A DNA stretch of 64,000 nt from Parahoeflea alexandrii (GTDB lineage Bacteria > Pseudomonadota > Alphaproteobacteria > Rhizobiales > Rhizobiaceae): the NCBI RefSeq assembly GCF_024105735.1, contig NZ_JAAAML010000001.1, positions 1,683,809-1,747,808 on the forward strand, in the 5' to 3' direction. Positions within the stretch are counted from its first letter, which is position 1; each line of letters starts with the position of its first letter. This document shows, piece by piece, positions 35,385 through 43,520 of the stretch. The notes under the pieces were generated by a model that saw nothing but the letters and a program-made list of their open reading frames with translations, was not told where the DNA came from and did not search any database. The position numbers and the translations under genes were made by a program.

Positions 35385-36254
35385 ATGGCCGCCTCGTCAA
35401 TGCAGCCGGCTGACAGTTCCCGGTCAGGCATGCTGGCAGCGCTTCGCGAGGCGGATATCGACCGGTACCTCTCGCTGTTGCTGATGCCTGACGCCGTTCG
35501 CAACGACCTGCTGGCGCTGTTCTTGTTCAACACCGAGATCGCATCCATCCGTGACAGGATTCGCGAAGCCCTGCCCGGGGAAGTCCGTCTGCAGTGGTGG
35601 AGGGATGTGCTTTACGGGCAAAGGGATAGCGAGGCGCGGGCGCATCCGGTTGCTTCCGCCCTGGTTGAGGTAATAGAGCGGCGGGCAATGCCCGTCGCTC
35701 CGCTGATTGCCATGTGTGACGCGCGGGTGTTCGATCTCTATGACGATCCGATGCCTGACCGCACCAGTTACGAGGGCTACGCGGGCGAGACGGCTTCCGC
35801 GCTTCTGCAGATGTCGGCGTTTTTGATCGATCCGGATGCCTCCACGCTGAGCGCGACGGCCAGTGGCCATGCCGGCGTTGCGCAGGCCGTGGCAGGGCAT
35901 CTGCTGATGCTTCCCATTTCCCAGGCGCGGGGACAGGTCTTCATTCCTGGCGACCTGCTGGCGGCGACCGGGCTCGATCGCGAGGCTTTCCTGGTTGGCA
36001 CGGAAACCGAAAGGGTGACGAATGCGGTTCGTGCCTTCGCCGGCTTCGGTCGCGAGCATCTCGACAAGGCGAGGCGGGCCCTGACCGGTGTTCCGGCTTC
36101 CGCCCGCCCGGCCTATCTGCCGGTCGCGCTTGCCGAATCGGTTTTTGCCAGAGCCGAGCGCGAGGGCGCCGGCTGCCTCAGCACCTCGGTTCGCTTGCCG
36201 CAATGGCGGCGGCAGTGGCAGCTCTGGAGCGCCGCGCGGCGCGGAAGTATCTGA
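35385..36254 (+). CDS. squalene/phytoene-synthase-like protein (NDUFAF6-type)
   Basis: 289-residue protein of the trans-isoprenyl diphosphate synthase superfamily. Recognisable are DIDRYLSLLLMPDAVRNDLLALFLFNTEIASIRD (about residues 17-50), LRLQWWRDVL-like VRLQWWRDVLY (63-73) and FDLYDDPMPD. The second Asp-rich catalytic block of true synthases is not evident, which fits the NDUFAF6 branch that assists complex I assembly rather than making carotenoids. It lies directly behind the NDUFAF3-like gene. Confidence 0.82.
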   Translation: MAASSMQPADSSRSGMLAALREADIDRYLSLLLMPDAVRNDLLALFLFNTEIASIRDRIREALPGEVRLQWWRDVLYGQRDSEARAHPVASALVEVIERRAMPVAPLIAMCDARVFDLYDDPMPDRTSYEGYAGETASALLQMSAFLIDPDASTLSATASGHAGVAQAVAGHLLMLPISQARGQVFIPGDLLAATGLDREAFLVGTETERVTNAVRAFAGFGREHLDKARRALTGVPASARPAYLPVALAESVFARAEREGAGCLSTSVRLPQWRRQWQLWSAARRGSI

Positions 36255-36393
36255 GTTTTTCATTGATGCTCGCTCGATTTGTGCGGAAAACCGCCTCGCG
36301 CAAGGATTCTATGGTGGCTTGCGCAGTGTTAGCTGGAGCGGCATAGTCACGAGACGTTGACGCGGTCGCAAGCTACGTCAGTCGGAGGAATGC

Positions 36394-36852
36394 ATGAGTC
36401 TTGGAGCCCTGATCGTTGTCGTCGCCTTCGCGGTCATGCTGGTGATCGGCGTGGTTCACTATACCGGCGGATCGCGCCAGAGGACCGGTCGTGACCACGG
36501 CGAGGTCATCATGGAGTTCGCCCGCGCCTATCCCGGTGAGGCGATCCGCTCCGTCACCATGACGAAGGACGGCAATGCCAGCTTCCTGAGGCTGGCGGAT
36601 GGCAAGACCGGCTTCATACAAAGTATGGGCCGGCATCAGGTGGCACGGCTGATCCTTCCCGGCGACGTCAGCGTGGAAGCTCTCGAGGAGCAGCCTGGTC
36701 TACGGGTACAGTTCCACGAATCGACGCTCAAGGGCGGAGATTATGTTTTCGATTCGACCGAGGACGCTGCGGAGGTCTCGCTCTGGCTTTGCGGCACATT
36801 TGCCCTGGCGAGCCCCGGGCATGAAACACCTGAGGAAAACGGCAATGCCTGA
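36394..36852 (+). CDS. membrane-anchored protein of unknown function
   Basis: 152 residues. A single N-terminal membrane helix (LGALIVVVAFAVMLVIGVVHY, residues 3-23) is followed by a soluble domain of about 115 residues (EAIRSVTMTKDGNASFLRLADGKTGFIQSMGRHQVARLI and GGDYVFDSTEDAAEVSLWLCG). I do not recognise the family. The stop overlaps the start of the next gene by eight bases (ATGCCTGA), implying translational coupling and possibly a shared job with the fatty-acid-hydroxylase protein. Confidence 0.75.
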   Translation: MSLGALIVVVAFAVMLVIGVVHYTGGSRQRTGRDHGEVIMEFARAYPGEAIRSVTMTKDGNASFLRLADGKTGFIQSMGRHQVARLILPGDVSVEALEEQPGLRVQFHESTLKGGDYVFDSTEDAAEVSLWLCGTFALASPGHETPEENGNA

Positions 36853-37822
36853 CCTCAAGGATTTTCCCGATGTAACGCAGATGGCGATTCCGTTCTTCGT
36901 GATCGCCATCCTCATAGAGGTCTTCGTGATCCGCTATCTCAAGGGGCGTGGCGACTATGAGACACGCGATACCACGACCTCTTTGCTGATGGGGGTGGGC
37001 AATGTGGCATCGGGCCTGCTGCTCGGCTTCGTAGCCTTCGGCGTCCTGATGTGGGCCTGGCAGTTCCGCCTCGTTGACCTCGGCAGCTCCTGGTGGGTGA
37101 TAGCGCTTTGCTTCCTGCTCGATGATCTGCGCTACTACTGGTACCACCGGATTGCGCATCGTTGCCGCTGGGTCTGGGCGGAGCATGTCATCCACCACTC
37201 CTCGCAGCACTACAATCTTTCAACCGCGCTCAGGCAGAGCTGGACCGGAACATTCACCGGCATGTTCATCCTGAGGATACCGCTGGCGTTGATCGGGTTT
37301 CATCCGGTGCTGTTGCTGTTTGTCGGCGGTCTCAACCTGGTCTACCAGTTCTGGATCCATACCGAGACGATTGGCCGGGTGTGGAAGCCAATCGAGGCGA
37401 TCTTCAACACGCCGTCACACCACCGGGTGCATCATGCCACCAATCCGCGCTATCTCGATTCGAACTATGCCGGCACGCTGATCATCTGGGACCGGATGTT
37501 CGGCACCTTCGTGCCCGAACTCGACGAGGACATGCCGCGCTACGGCATCGTCAAGAACATCGGCACGTTCAACCCGGTGCGGGTCGCCTTTCATGAATGG
37601 GTCGACATGTTCAGGGATGCGATGCGGCCAGGCTTGAACATCAGGCAGAGGCTGTCCTATCTGTTCGCGCCGCCGGGCTGGAGCCACGACGGGTCGCGAA
37701 AAGGCTCGGAACTGCTCAAGGCCGATTATGTAGCACTGCATCCTGAGGCCGCCGGCATGCCGGGCCTGCCAGGCCGCGCTACCGGCCCCGGTGCATCGAC
37801 GCCGGTAGCGGCAGCGGAATAG
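36845..37822 (+). CDS. fatty acid hydroxylase / sterol desaturase family membrane protein
   Basis: 325-residue integral membrane di-iron enzyme candidate. The histidine boxes are present in order: HRIAHRCRW (HxxxH, about residues 102-106), HVIHHSSQHYN (HxxHH, about 114-124) and HHRVHH (about 196-201), with several hydrophobic segments between residues 10 and 170. Such enzymes hydroxylate or desaturate lipids. The ATG at 36845 follows GAGGAAA by seven bases and overlaps the stop of the preceding gene. The substrate cannot be told. Confidence 0.85.
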   Translation: MPDLKDFPDVTQMAIPFFVIAILIEVFVIRYLKGRGDYETRDTTTSLLMGVGNVASGLLLGFVAFGVLMWAWQFRLVDLGSSWWVIALCFLLDDLRYYWYHRIAHRCRWVWAEHVIHHSSQHYNLSTALRQSWTGTFTGMFILRIPLALIGFHPVLLLFVGGLNLVYQFWIHTETIGRVWKPIEAIFNTPSHHRVHHATNPRYLDSNYAGTLIIWDRMFGTFVPELDEDMPRYGIVKNIGTFNPVRVAFHEWVDMFRDAMRPGLNIRQRLSYLFAPPGWSHDGSRKGSELLKADYVALHPEAAGMPGLPGRATGPGASTPVAAAE

Positions 37823-37864
37823 CTGCCCGCGCAATGGCACCGTTACCAGCCTGAAACCCGGCGG

Positions 37865-38494
37865 TCAGTTGTCCGGGTCGGGCGGGCTTTCCCCCGGCGC
37901 AGGCTCGCTCACCTGTTCGATGATGATTTCGTTGCCGCCGGGATCGGTGACTGTTCTGGCTTTCCAGGCAAAACCGGTTTCGGGCTCCACCCAGTACTCG
38001 CTGTGGACCGGGGTGCCGGTGTTGTAGATAGCGTAGTCCACGGTGAAGTGGTTGACGGACCTGCCATCCAGGTCGACGCCGTAGTTGCAGGTGATGTTGG
38101 TTGCGTTCTCGGCCTGGGAGGCAAGTCCCTCGCGGGTCTGCGCCATCACCTCGGGCGAATAGGTCTGCACCAGCGTCCAGGTCTCGCCCTTGTCGGCGGT
38201 GGTGTAGAACTTGTCCTCGCGAAAGAGCGAAACCGGAACGCCGTTTTCGTCCATCGTCAGGTGGTTCTTGCCTTCGGTCAGTCCGAGATTGACCATTTTC
38301 AGACCACCGGCCATCGTCGTGGTCGACCTGCTTCTCACTGGAATCTCTATCGATGGCGAGCCCTGTATCAGGGCTCGGACCGCATCGGCACATTCGGTTG
38401 CAGCCTGAGCTGGCGCCGCGCCAACAGCGGCAAGCATTGCTGCTGCCGCGAAGCCTTTGGTACTTGCGTTGATTGCCCCGCTTTCAAACCCCAT
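37865..38494 (-). CDS. secreted protein of unknown function
   Basis: About 209 residues from ATG 38494. A signal peptide (FAAAAMLAAVGAAPAQA, cut before ATECADAVRAL) is followed by a beta-rich soluble part with two further cysteines (one in TECAD, one in NITCNYGVDLDG). Segments such as EWTLVQTYSPEV-like WTLVQTYSPEVMAQTREGL suggest a periplasmic beta domain. The longer frame from 38626 would overlap trmFO, so the shorter start is preferred. The tail is acidic and Pro-rich (PAPGESPPDPDN). No named family recognised. Confidence 0.7.
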   Translation of the reverse strand: MGFESGAINASTKGFAAAAMLAAVGAAPAQAATECADAVRALIQGSPSIEIPVRSRSTTTMAGGLKMVNLGLTEGKNHLTMDENGVPVSLFREDKFYTTADKGETWTLVQTYSPEVMAQTREGLASQAENATNITCNYGVDLDGRSVNHFTVDYAIYNTGTPVHSEYWVEPETGFAWKARTVTDPGGNEIIIEQVSEPAPGESPPDPDN

Positions 38495-38573
38495 GACGCC
38501 CACCCCTGTGTTTAAGAAGGGCATGGTGAAACGCCAGAAGGCGTGGGTCAATCGTTCGATTGGAAGAAGGGCG

Positions 38574-40019
38574 CTATTCGGCAGCCTGCCGCGCGCCGGA
38601 CTGACCCAGCCAGGCACCGAAGTCATTCAGGGCACGGCGGGCCATGGCCTGTTTCTTTGCCTTGGCCTTTTCCTTGCCGCGGAAGCGGCCGCCACCTTCC
38701 GGGCGAACTATGGCGCCCGGCTCCAGCGGCGGAAACAGCCCGAAATTGACATTCATCGGCTGGAACGAGCGTTTGCCCGGCTCATCGTTGCTGATGATGT
38801 GACCACCGGTGATGTGATTGAGCAGTGCGCCGAAGGCAGATGTCAGCGGCGGCGCGGACAGTTCGTCGCCAAGGCGCTCGGCTGCGGCGAAGCGGCCGGC
38901 CAGCAGCCCGATGGCCGCGCTTTCGACATATCCCTCGCAACCGGTGATCTGCCCGGCAAAGCGAAGCCCGGGCCGGCTCTTGAGTTGAAGGGTTCCGTCA
39001 AGCAGCAGCGGTGAGTTGAGATAGGTGTTGCGATGCAGGCCGCCGAGCCTTGCAAATTCAGCGTTTTCAAGGCCCGGAATCATCCGGAAGATGTCGCCCT
39101 GGGCTCCGTATTTCAGCTTGGTCTGGAAACCGACCATGTTGTAAAGTGTGCCGAGCGCATTGTCCTGGCGCAGCTGTACAACCGCATAGGGCTTGATGTC
39201 GGGCTGGTGCGCATTGGTCAGCCCCATCGGCTTCATCGGCCCGTGACGCAGGGTCTCGCGGCCCCGCTCGGCCATGATCTCGATCGGCAGGCAGCCGTCG
39301 AAATAGGGCGTGCCTTCCCATTCCTTGAAACCGGTGGTGTCGCCGGCGATCAGTGCGTCGATGAAGGCGTCATACTGATCCTTGTCCATCGGGCAGTTGA
39401 TGTAATCCTTGCCGGAGCCGCCAGGCCCGACCTTGTCGTAGCGGGACTGGAACCAGCAGACCGACATGTCGATCGAATCGGTATGGATGATCGGTGCGAT
39501 GGCATCGAAAAAGGCCAGCGCGTCCTGGCCTGTCTCGGCACTGATGGCTTCCGCGAGCCCCTGTGCGGTCAGCGGTCCGGTGGCGATGATGGTCTGATCC
39601 CACTCTGCCGGCGGCAGGCCGGTGACTTCCTCGCGTGCGATGGTGATCAGCGGCTCGGCCTCAACCGCATCGGTTACGGCCTGGGCAAAGCCTTCACGGT
39701 CGACGGCAAGCGCGCCGCCGGCGGGAACCTGATTGGCGTCAGCACAGGACATGATCAGCGAACCTGCCATGCGCATTTCCGCGTGAATGACGCCGACGGC
39801 GTTGTTTTCCGCATCATCGGAACGGAACGAGTTGGAACAGACCAGCTCGGCAAGGCTGTCGGTCTTGTGTGCGTCGGTGCCGCGCACCGGGCGCATTTCA
39901 TGCAGGACCACCGGAAGGCCGCGCCGGGCGATCTGCCAGGCGGCTTCGGAGCCGGCGAGTCCGCCGCCAATGACGTGGATCGGGGCGGGTGAAGGTCTGG
40001 TCTGGGTCATGGCGTCCAT
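38574..40019 (-). CDS. trmFO: methylenetetrahydrofolate-tRNA-(uracil-5-)-methyltransferase TrmFO
   Basis: Makes ribothymidine 54 in the T-loop of tRNA using methylene-THF and FADH2. The N-terminal FAD motif [32 protein letters not shown] (about residues 13-44), [25 protein letters not shown] (about 59-83) and the later [23 protein letters not shown] are diagnostic and separate it from MnmG. 481 residues. A second ATG lies three codons inside (40010). TrmFO replaces the SAM-dependent TrmA of enterobacteria. Confidence 0.95.
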   Translation of the reverse strand: MDAMTQTRPSPAPIHVIGGGLAGSEAAWQIARRGLPVVLHEMRPVRGTDAHKTDSLAELVCSNSFRSDDAENNAVGVIHAEMRMAGSLIMSCADANQVPAGGALAVDREGFAQAVTDAVEAEPLITIAREEVTGLPPAEWDQTIIATGPLTAQGLAEAISAETGQDALAFFDAIAPIIHTDSIDMSVCWFQSRYDKVGPGGSGKDYINCPMDKDQYDAFIDALIAGDTTGFKEWEGTPYFDGCLPIEIMAERGRETLRHGPMKPMGLTNAHQPDIKPYAVVQLRQDNALGTLYNMVGFQTKLKYGAQGDIFRMIPGLENAEFARLGGLHRNTYLNSPLLLDGTLQLKSRPGLRFAGQITGCEGYVESAAIGLLAGRFAAAERLGDELSAPPLTSAFGALLNHITGGHIISNDEPGKRSFQPMNVNFGLFPPLEPGAIVRPEGGGRFRGKEKAKAKKQAMARRALNDFGAWLGQSGARQAAE

Positions 40020-40062
40020 TTACCACGGGCGCGATGCCGTCTCAAAGCTGTTTTCTGTTCGA

Positions 40063-40095
40063 CCAAAACGAAAACGGCGCCCCGAGGGACGCCGT
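40063..40095 (-). terminator. terminator of the first DUF1127 gene
   Basis: On the minus strand ACGGCGTCCC pairs with GGGGCGCCGT (one G-U pair) around the loop TCG, then TTTTCGTTTT follows. It lies 24 bases after the stop of the gene at 40120-40266 and ends before the trmFO start. Confidence 0.85.
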
Positions 40096-40119
40096 AACGA
40101 ACGGACAGTGTGTATGCAA

Positions 40120-40266
40120 TCAGCGTGTGCGCAGACCGCGGGCCACGTTGTCGATGTCGAAACGGGTCAGGCCGATGTCGGCGAGGGTCTCGTTGGAAAG
40201 GTTTGCGAGTTCCTGTGCAGTCTGGCGCGATTTCATCCAGTTGCGGGCTCTGCTGAGAATCTTCAT
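40120..40266 (-). CDS. DUF1127 micro-protein 1
   Basis: 48 residues, MKILSRARNWMKSRQTAQEL then the DUF1127 core LANLSNETLADIGLTRFDIDNVARG (about residues 19-43). AGGAG stands eight bases before the ATG. DUF1127 proteins are tiny, Arg-rich and stress- or virulence-linked in alphaproteobacteria; some bind RNA or influence sRNA turnover. It is the first of three tandem copies, each with its own promoter and terminator. The open frame extends upstream past the promoter, but that part is not coding. Confidence 0.92.
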   Translation of the reverse strand: MKILSRARNWMKSRQTAQELANLSNETLADIGLTRFDIDNVARGLRTR

Positions 40267-40329
40267 GGCAGTCTCCTGAGGTGCGCCCGGTTCGGGCGGT
40301 GATGACGATGTAAGCAATCTTATGCCTGT

Positions 40330-40364
40330 CATATAGGCGATTGCTGCCCATTTGTGCAGCGCAA
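40330..40364 (-). promoter_or_regulatory. promoter with shared box, DUF1127 gene 1
   Basis: On the minus strand: TTGCGCTGCACA (40353-40364), 17 bases, TATATG (40330-40335). The same design precedes the other two DUF1127 genes with the same spacing. The -10 lies about 64 bases before the start codon. Confidence 0.7.
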
Positions 40365-40493
40365 TAATCGCAGCCCTGATATGCAAGCCCGGAATGGCTG
40401 GATTATCGGATTGTCAATACTTCGACATGATCAATAGTTGGGCACTGCCGCGATCGGGGTGACCGGACACGGCTGCAGACTTTACCAAGCGCT

Positions 40494-40525
40494 CAAACAG
40501 AAACAGCGCCCTGTTTCCAGGGCGC
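40494..40525 (-). terminator. terminator of the second DUF1127 gene
   Basis: On the minus strand GCGCCCTG pairs perfectly with CAGGGCGC around a GAAA tetraloop, then TGTTTCTGTTT follows. A further hairpin stands just before it (40536-40556, GACCGGTC repeated around five bases), so the 3' UTR of this gene also carries two stems. Confidence 0.8.
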
Positions 40526-40570
40526 CGTTTGACATGACCGGTCAATCGGACCGGTCAGGGCTGTTGCCGT

Positions 40571-40714
40571 TTACTGGCCGGGACGGCGTGCAACGAAGGG
40601 GATGTCGCCGCGGGAGATGCCGAGGTCGTTGAGTTCGCGCTCGGACATGCGGGAGAGTTCGTTGACGGTGTTGCGGTATTCGCGCCAGTCTTTGTAAGCC
40701 TTACGGAAGTTCAT
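40571..40714 (-). CDS. DUF1127 micro-protein 2
   Basis: 47 residues: MNFRKAYKDWREYRNTVNELSRMSERELNDLGISRGDIPFVARRPGQ-type sequence with the DUF1127 core ELSRMSERELNDLGISRGDIPFVAR (about residues 19-43). GAAAGG lies ahead of the ATG. It is closer in sequence to copy 3 than to copy 1. The promoter box is at 40775-40809. Confidence 0.93.
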   Translation of the reverse strand: MNFRKAYKDWREYRNTVNELSRMSERELNDLGISRGDIPFVARRPGQ

Positions 40715-40774
40715 GGTCTTTTCCTTTCGATGTGGTGCCGTTCCGAAGAATGGCCGCCGTGTTTGGTTGATCCT

Positions 40775-40809
40775 GATATAGGTGCAAACGGGTGTTTTGT
40801 GCAGTGCAA
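40775..40809 (-). promoter_or_regulatory. promoter with shared box, DUF1127 gene 2
   Basis: On the minus strand: TTGCACTGCACA (40798-40809), 17 bases, TATATC (40775-40780). A second, weaker copy of the box (9 of 12 bases) lies 37 bases further upstream at 40835-40846, as if a regulator had two sites here. Confidence 0.72.
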
Positions 40810-41011
40810 AATATTGCAAAGGAGCCATGCGGTTTGTGCATTGCGCCTTAACAAACGGTTGTTAATGATCGTTAATTTGCATGGCTTGGAAAATGGCTTG
40901 GCAATCAGTGAGCGCGATCCGTGCCGCTGGGCGCAATGGCAGCGGCTCGAATAAGCGCGCTGACCAGCGGGCTTTAAGGGAGATGATGTTTGGTGGGATG
41001 ATGCAATGCGG

Positions 41012-41152
41012 ACAAAAAAATAACGCCCACCGGGGGAGGAGGATCCGGTGGGCGTCATTTTGGGAGACTGACGCTCGGGAGGAGGATGAACGCCAGTCAC
41101 ATCGAAGCGGCTATTGGGAGGAGGAGGATGCCGCTCCGAATTCCTAAATCTG
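41012..41152 (-). ncRNA. CCUCCUCCC triple-hairpin RNA in the 3' UTR of DUF1127 gene 3 (cuckoo/CcsR-like)
   Basis: Downstream of the third DUF1127 stop, the minus-strand transcript forms three successive hairpins, each with CCUCCUCCC in its loop. Hairpin 1 (41106-41135): AGCGGC/GCCGCU, 18-base loop. Hairpin 2 (41066-41098): GACUGGCG/CGUCAGUC with one G-U pair, 17-base loop. Hairpin 3 (41023-41055): 11 perfect pairs, 11-base loop, then UAUUUUUUU, so it is also the terminator. In Rhodobacter the CcsR RNAs with this motif are processed from the 3' UTR of a DUF1127 gene (RSP_6037/CcaF1), and the wider group is called cuckoo RNAs. The arrangement here fits that class. The loops can pair with Shine-Dalgarno sequences of mRNAs. 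Confidence 0.85.
41014..41055 (-). terminator. terminator carrying the third CCUCCUCCC loop
   Basis: ACGCCCACCGG pairs with CCGGTGGGCGT around an 11-base loop, followed on the minus strand by TA and seven T. It is the strongest terminator in the window, and its loop is the RNA's third motif copy. Confidence 0.9.
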
Positions 41153-41293
41153 TTACAGGGCGCGCCGTGCGGCGAATGGAATATCGCCCCGCGTCATGCC
41201 GATATCGCTCAACTCGCGTTCCGAAAGCCGGTTCAGCTCGACGCAGGTTTCGCGGTACTTCCGCCAGCTGGCGTAGGATTGGATCAGTTTCAT
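41153..41293 (-). CDS. DUF1127 micro-protein 3, host gene of the hairpin RNA
   Basis: 46 residues: MKLIQSYASWRKYRETCVEL followed by the DUF1127 core LNRLSERELSDIGMTRGDIPFAARRAL. The ATG at 41293 is preceded by AAAGGACGAT. A 5' UTR of about 54 bases leads from the promoter at 41354-41388. The mRNA continues 13-15 bases past the stop into the first of three CCUCCUCCC hairpins, so this gene is the counterpart of the Rhodobacter DUF1127 gene that hosts CcsR RNAs. Confidence 0.93.
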   Translation of the reverse strand: MKLIQSYASWRKYRETCVELNRLSERELSDIGMTRGDIPFAARRAL

Positions 41294-41353
41294 GGTCGAT
41301 CGTCCTTTGTCCTGCTGTTGTCCGGTCCACCACCGTGGCGTTCCGATGTTTTG

Positions 41354-41388
41354 AATATAGGGGCATTCAATCGATTTGTGCAGTGCAA
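41354..41388 (-). promoter_or_regulatory. promoter with shared box, DUF1127 gene 3
   Basis: On the minus strand: TTGCACTGCACA (41377-41388), 17 bases, TATATT (41354-41359). Box and spacing are identical to those of gene 2. Confidence 0.72.
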
Positions 41389-41564
41389 TATCGTCATGGA
41401 AGCCATTCCGAGAACGCATAACTGGGTGGTGATCCAGTGTTATTTGCCTCAGAGCTGTGCAATGTGGCCGCAATCAGCGGGCAGTGTGCCTTAAATCTCG
41501 CCGTTGTGCGGTTCGGCCGTTGATGTAATCTCGAAACCGGCTGCTGCAAGGGAAGAATCGCCAG

Positions 41565-42677
41565 ATGTTTCGGAGATACCTGTCGCGCGAAATCGATCAC
41601 TGGATCCGGACCGGATTGCTTGAGCCGGAGAAAGGCCAGGCGCTGCTCAAGGATCATGACCGTCGCCATACAGGCTTCAGCCTTTCCAGCGTGCTGGCGG
41701 TACTGGCTGCCCTGCTGCTGGGTGGCGCGGTCGTGGCGCTCATCGCGGCCAATTGGGAAGCCATCGCCCGGCCCGTGCGTGTGGCAATGATCATCTTCTT
41801 TATTGTGGGCGCCTTGGTGGCGGCGGCCTTTGCCGTGCGCCGCAACGCCCGCTGGGTGATGGAAGCGGCACTTGTGTTTGCGGTGCTGTGCTACGGGGCA
41901 GGTGTCGCCCTGGTGGGGCAGATGTATCATCTCAGTGGTGACGAAGCCGCCTTCATGCTGACATGGACCATCGGGGCGCTGGTCGTATCGCTGGCGTTTT
42001 CGTCGGCGATGGCCGCCATCGGTGCAGGGTTTTTGGGTCTCGGCTACCTTTTCGCTGAGGCCGCAGTCTTCGATTTCCGGTCGGTCGACCTGATCAATGT
42101 GGCTGCATACCTGAGTGTGCTGGCGGTAGCGATTGCGATCGGGGTGTCGGCCTGGCGGTCGCGCTCCGTCGTCGCGGGGCATCTTTGCGCTTTACTCTGT
42201 CTTGGATGGGTCATCTGGGTTGTTGTCGAGACGACGGACAGCAATCCGGGCTACATGCTGGCGGTGATCGGCGTTGCAGCCTTTGTCATGGGATCGCTTG
42301 CGCCTCCGATTCTGGCCGGCGTGGTGGCGCGGCACGGGGTGCTGTCGGCCTATGGCGCCTTTCTGATCTTGTCAGGGCTCGGCATGGTTCAGCTGGATCT
42401 CCATGATGCCAGCCTTGCGTGGGAGGTGGGCTTGGCCGGGCTCATTCTGGCAGCGAGCGTCATCCTCCTCATCATGGCCGGCAGAGAGAACCGGTTGATT
42501 CGAACCTTTGCCTATTTCGCCTTTGCCTGCGAAACCATCTATGTGGTCAGCGAAACCCTGGGCTCACTTCTGGGCAGCTCCGGCTTTCTGTTCTTCGGAG
42601 GCGTGGTGCTGGCCGTTGTCGCCTTTGTCGTGATGAAGATTGAAAAGCGCTTCAAGAGCGGGGAGGGCCTGTCATGA
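41565..42677 (+). CDS. DUF2157 multi-pass membrane protein
   Basis: 370 residues. A hydrophilic N-terminal helix pair (REIDHWIRTGLLEPEKGQALL, about 8-28) typical of DUF2157 is followed by about ten hydrophobic segments to the end, including VLAVLAALLLGGAVVALIAANWEAI with the family's ANW motif. Function is unknown. The stop overlaps the ATG of the next gene (ATGA); DUF2157 and GDYXXLXY proteins are often paired in this way and may form a membrane complex. Confidence 0.85.
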   Translation: MFRRYLSREIDHWIRTGLLEPEKGQALLKDHDRRHTGFSLSSVLAVLAALLLGGAVVALIAANWEAIARPVRVAMIIFFIVGALVAAAFAVRRNARWVMEAALVFAVLCYGAGVALVGQMYHLSGDEAAFMLTWTIGALVVSLAFSSAMAAIGAGFLGLGYLFAEAAVFDFRSVDLINVAAYLSVLAVAIAIGVSAWRSRSVVAGHLCALLCLGWVIWVVVETTDSNPGYMLAVIGVAAFVMGSLAPPILAGVVARHGVLSAYGAFLILSGLGMVQLDLHDASLAWEVGLAGLILAASVILLIMAGRENRLIRTFAYFAFACETIYVVSETLGSLLGSSGFLFFGGVVLAVVAFVVMKIEKRFKSGEGLS

Positions 42678-43285
42678 GCATGCTGGATAGGCTGCTCCGC
42701 CGCGAACTCAATCCGCTGCTGGCAGCGATCGTGTGCAGCGTTGTTCTGGTCGGAAGTTTGGTCGTGATGATACAGGGCCGTGCCGCAATCCTGCGTGACG
42801 GGGCTGAAATCGTGCTCAAGACCGAACCGGTCGATCCGCGCGATCTGATGCGCGGCGATTATGTCCGTCTGGGCTACACCGACATCTCATCCATAGATAA
42901 AGGCCTTATCGAGGGCGGCTGGCCCGCGCAGGACACGACCGCGCCGGTGTGGCTGATCCTGGCACCGGGCGGCGATGGTGCCTATGTCCCCAAGGCTGCT
43001 CGTTTCTCGAAGCCCTCGGTGATGGCTTTGCAGGAACTCGTGGTTCTCAGGTCGCTGCCAGTGCGCATAACGGTCGCTCGTCCCGACGGCGGGCTGAATT
43101 CCATTGGTCCGCTGAGATTTGGGATCGAACGCTATTATGTTCCCGAAGGCGAGGGGCTCGAGATCGAGAAGGCACAGAACGAAGGCCGGACAACAGTCGC
43201 GGTTCGCGTGTCAGAGGATGGAGAGCCACAAATTTCCCGCCTGATGATCGACGGCGAGACCCTATATGAGGAGCCGTTGTACTGA
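42674..43285 (+). CDS. GDYXXLXY-family membrane-anchored protein
   Basis: 203 residues. One N-terminal membrane helix (LLAAIVCSVVLVGSLVVMIQG, about 15-35) is followed by a periplasmic domain with the name-giving motif in DLMRGDYVRLGYTDIS (about 56-71) and a second matching strand GIERYYVPEGEGLEIE (about 148-163). The function is unknown. It is translationally coupled to the DUF2157 gene. Confidence 0.88.
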   Translation: MSMLDRLLRRELNPLLAAIVCSVVLVGSLVVMIQGRAAILRDGAEIVLKTEPVDPRDLMRGDYVRLGYTDISSIDKGLIEGGWPAQDTTAPVWLILAPGGDGAYVPKAARFSKPSVMALQELVVLRSLPVRITVARPDGGLNSIGPLRFGIERYYVPEGEGLEIEKAQNEGRTTVAVRVSEDGEPQISRLMIDGETLYEEPLY

Positions 43286-43435
43286 AAAGCCGGCTTCAAA
43301 ACCGCCCGGTGCAACAATAGGCCTCAAAATCCCTGACGCTCGGGGTGATTTTTCCTTTGATCACCGGCAATCGGGTGATATAGAGCGACCGCGTTCAGGG
43401 TCGCCTCGCGCGAGCGTGGTTTTGCGGCCCTAAGA

Positions 43436-43520
<85 letters not shown>

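Noticed and set aside
37865-38626. Longer form of the secreted protein starting at 38626
   Set aside because: It would overlap the trmFO 3' end and put over 40 residues before the signal peptide; ATG 38494 gives a normal signal peptide.
40847-40882. TTAA-rich stretch (three TTAA) as a CtrA site
   Set aside because: The spacings between TTAA units are 10 and 6 bases, not 7, so no proper CtrA box is formed.
41014-41140. A plus-strand RNA exposing GGGAGGAGG loops
   Set aside because: The stems read on both strands, but the U-run follows only on the minus strand, and the DUF1127 gene with its promoter points that way. The CCUCCUCCC sense fits the known RNA class.
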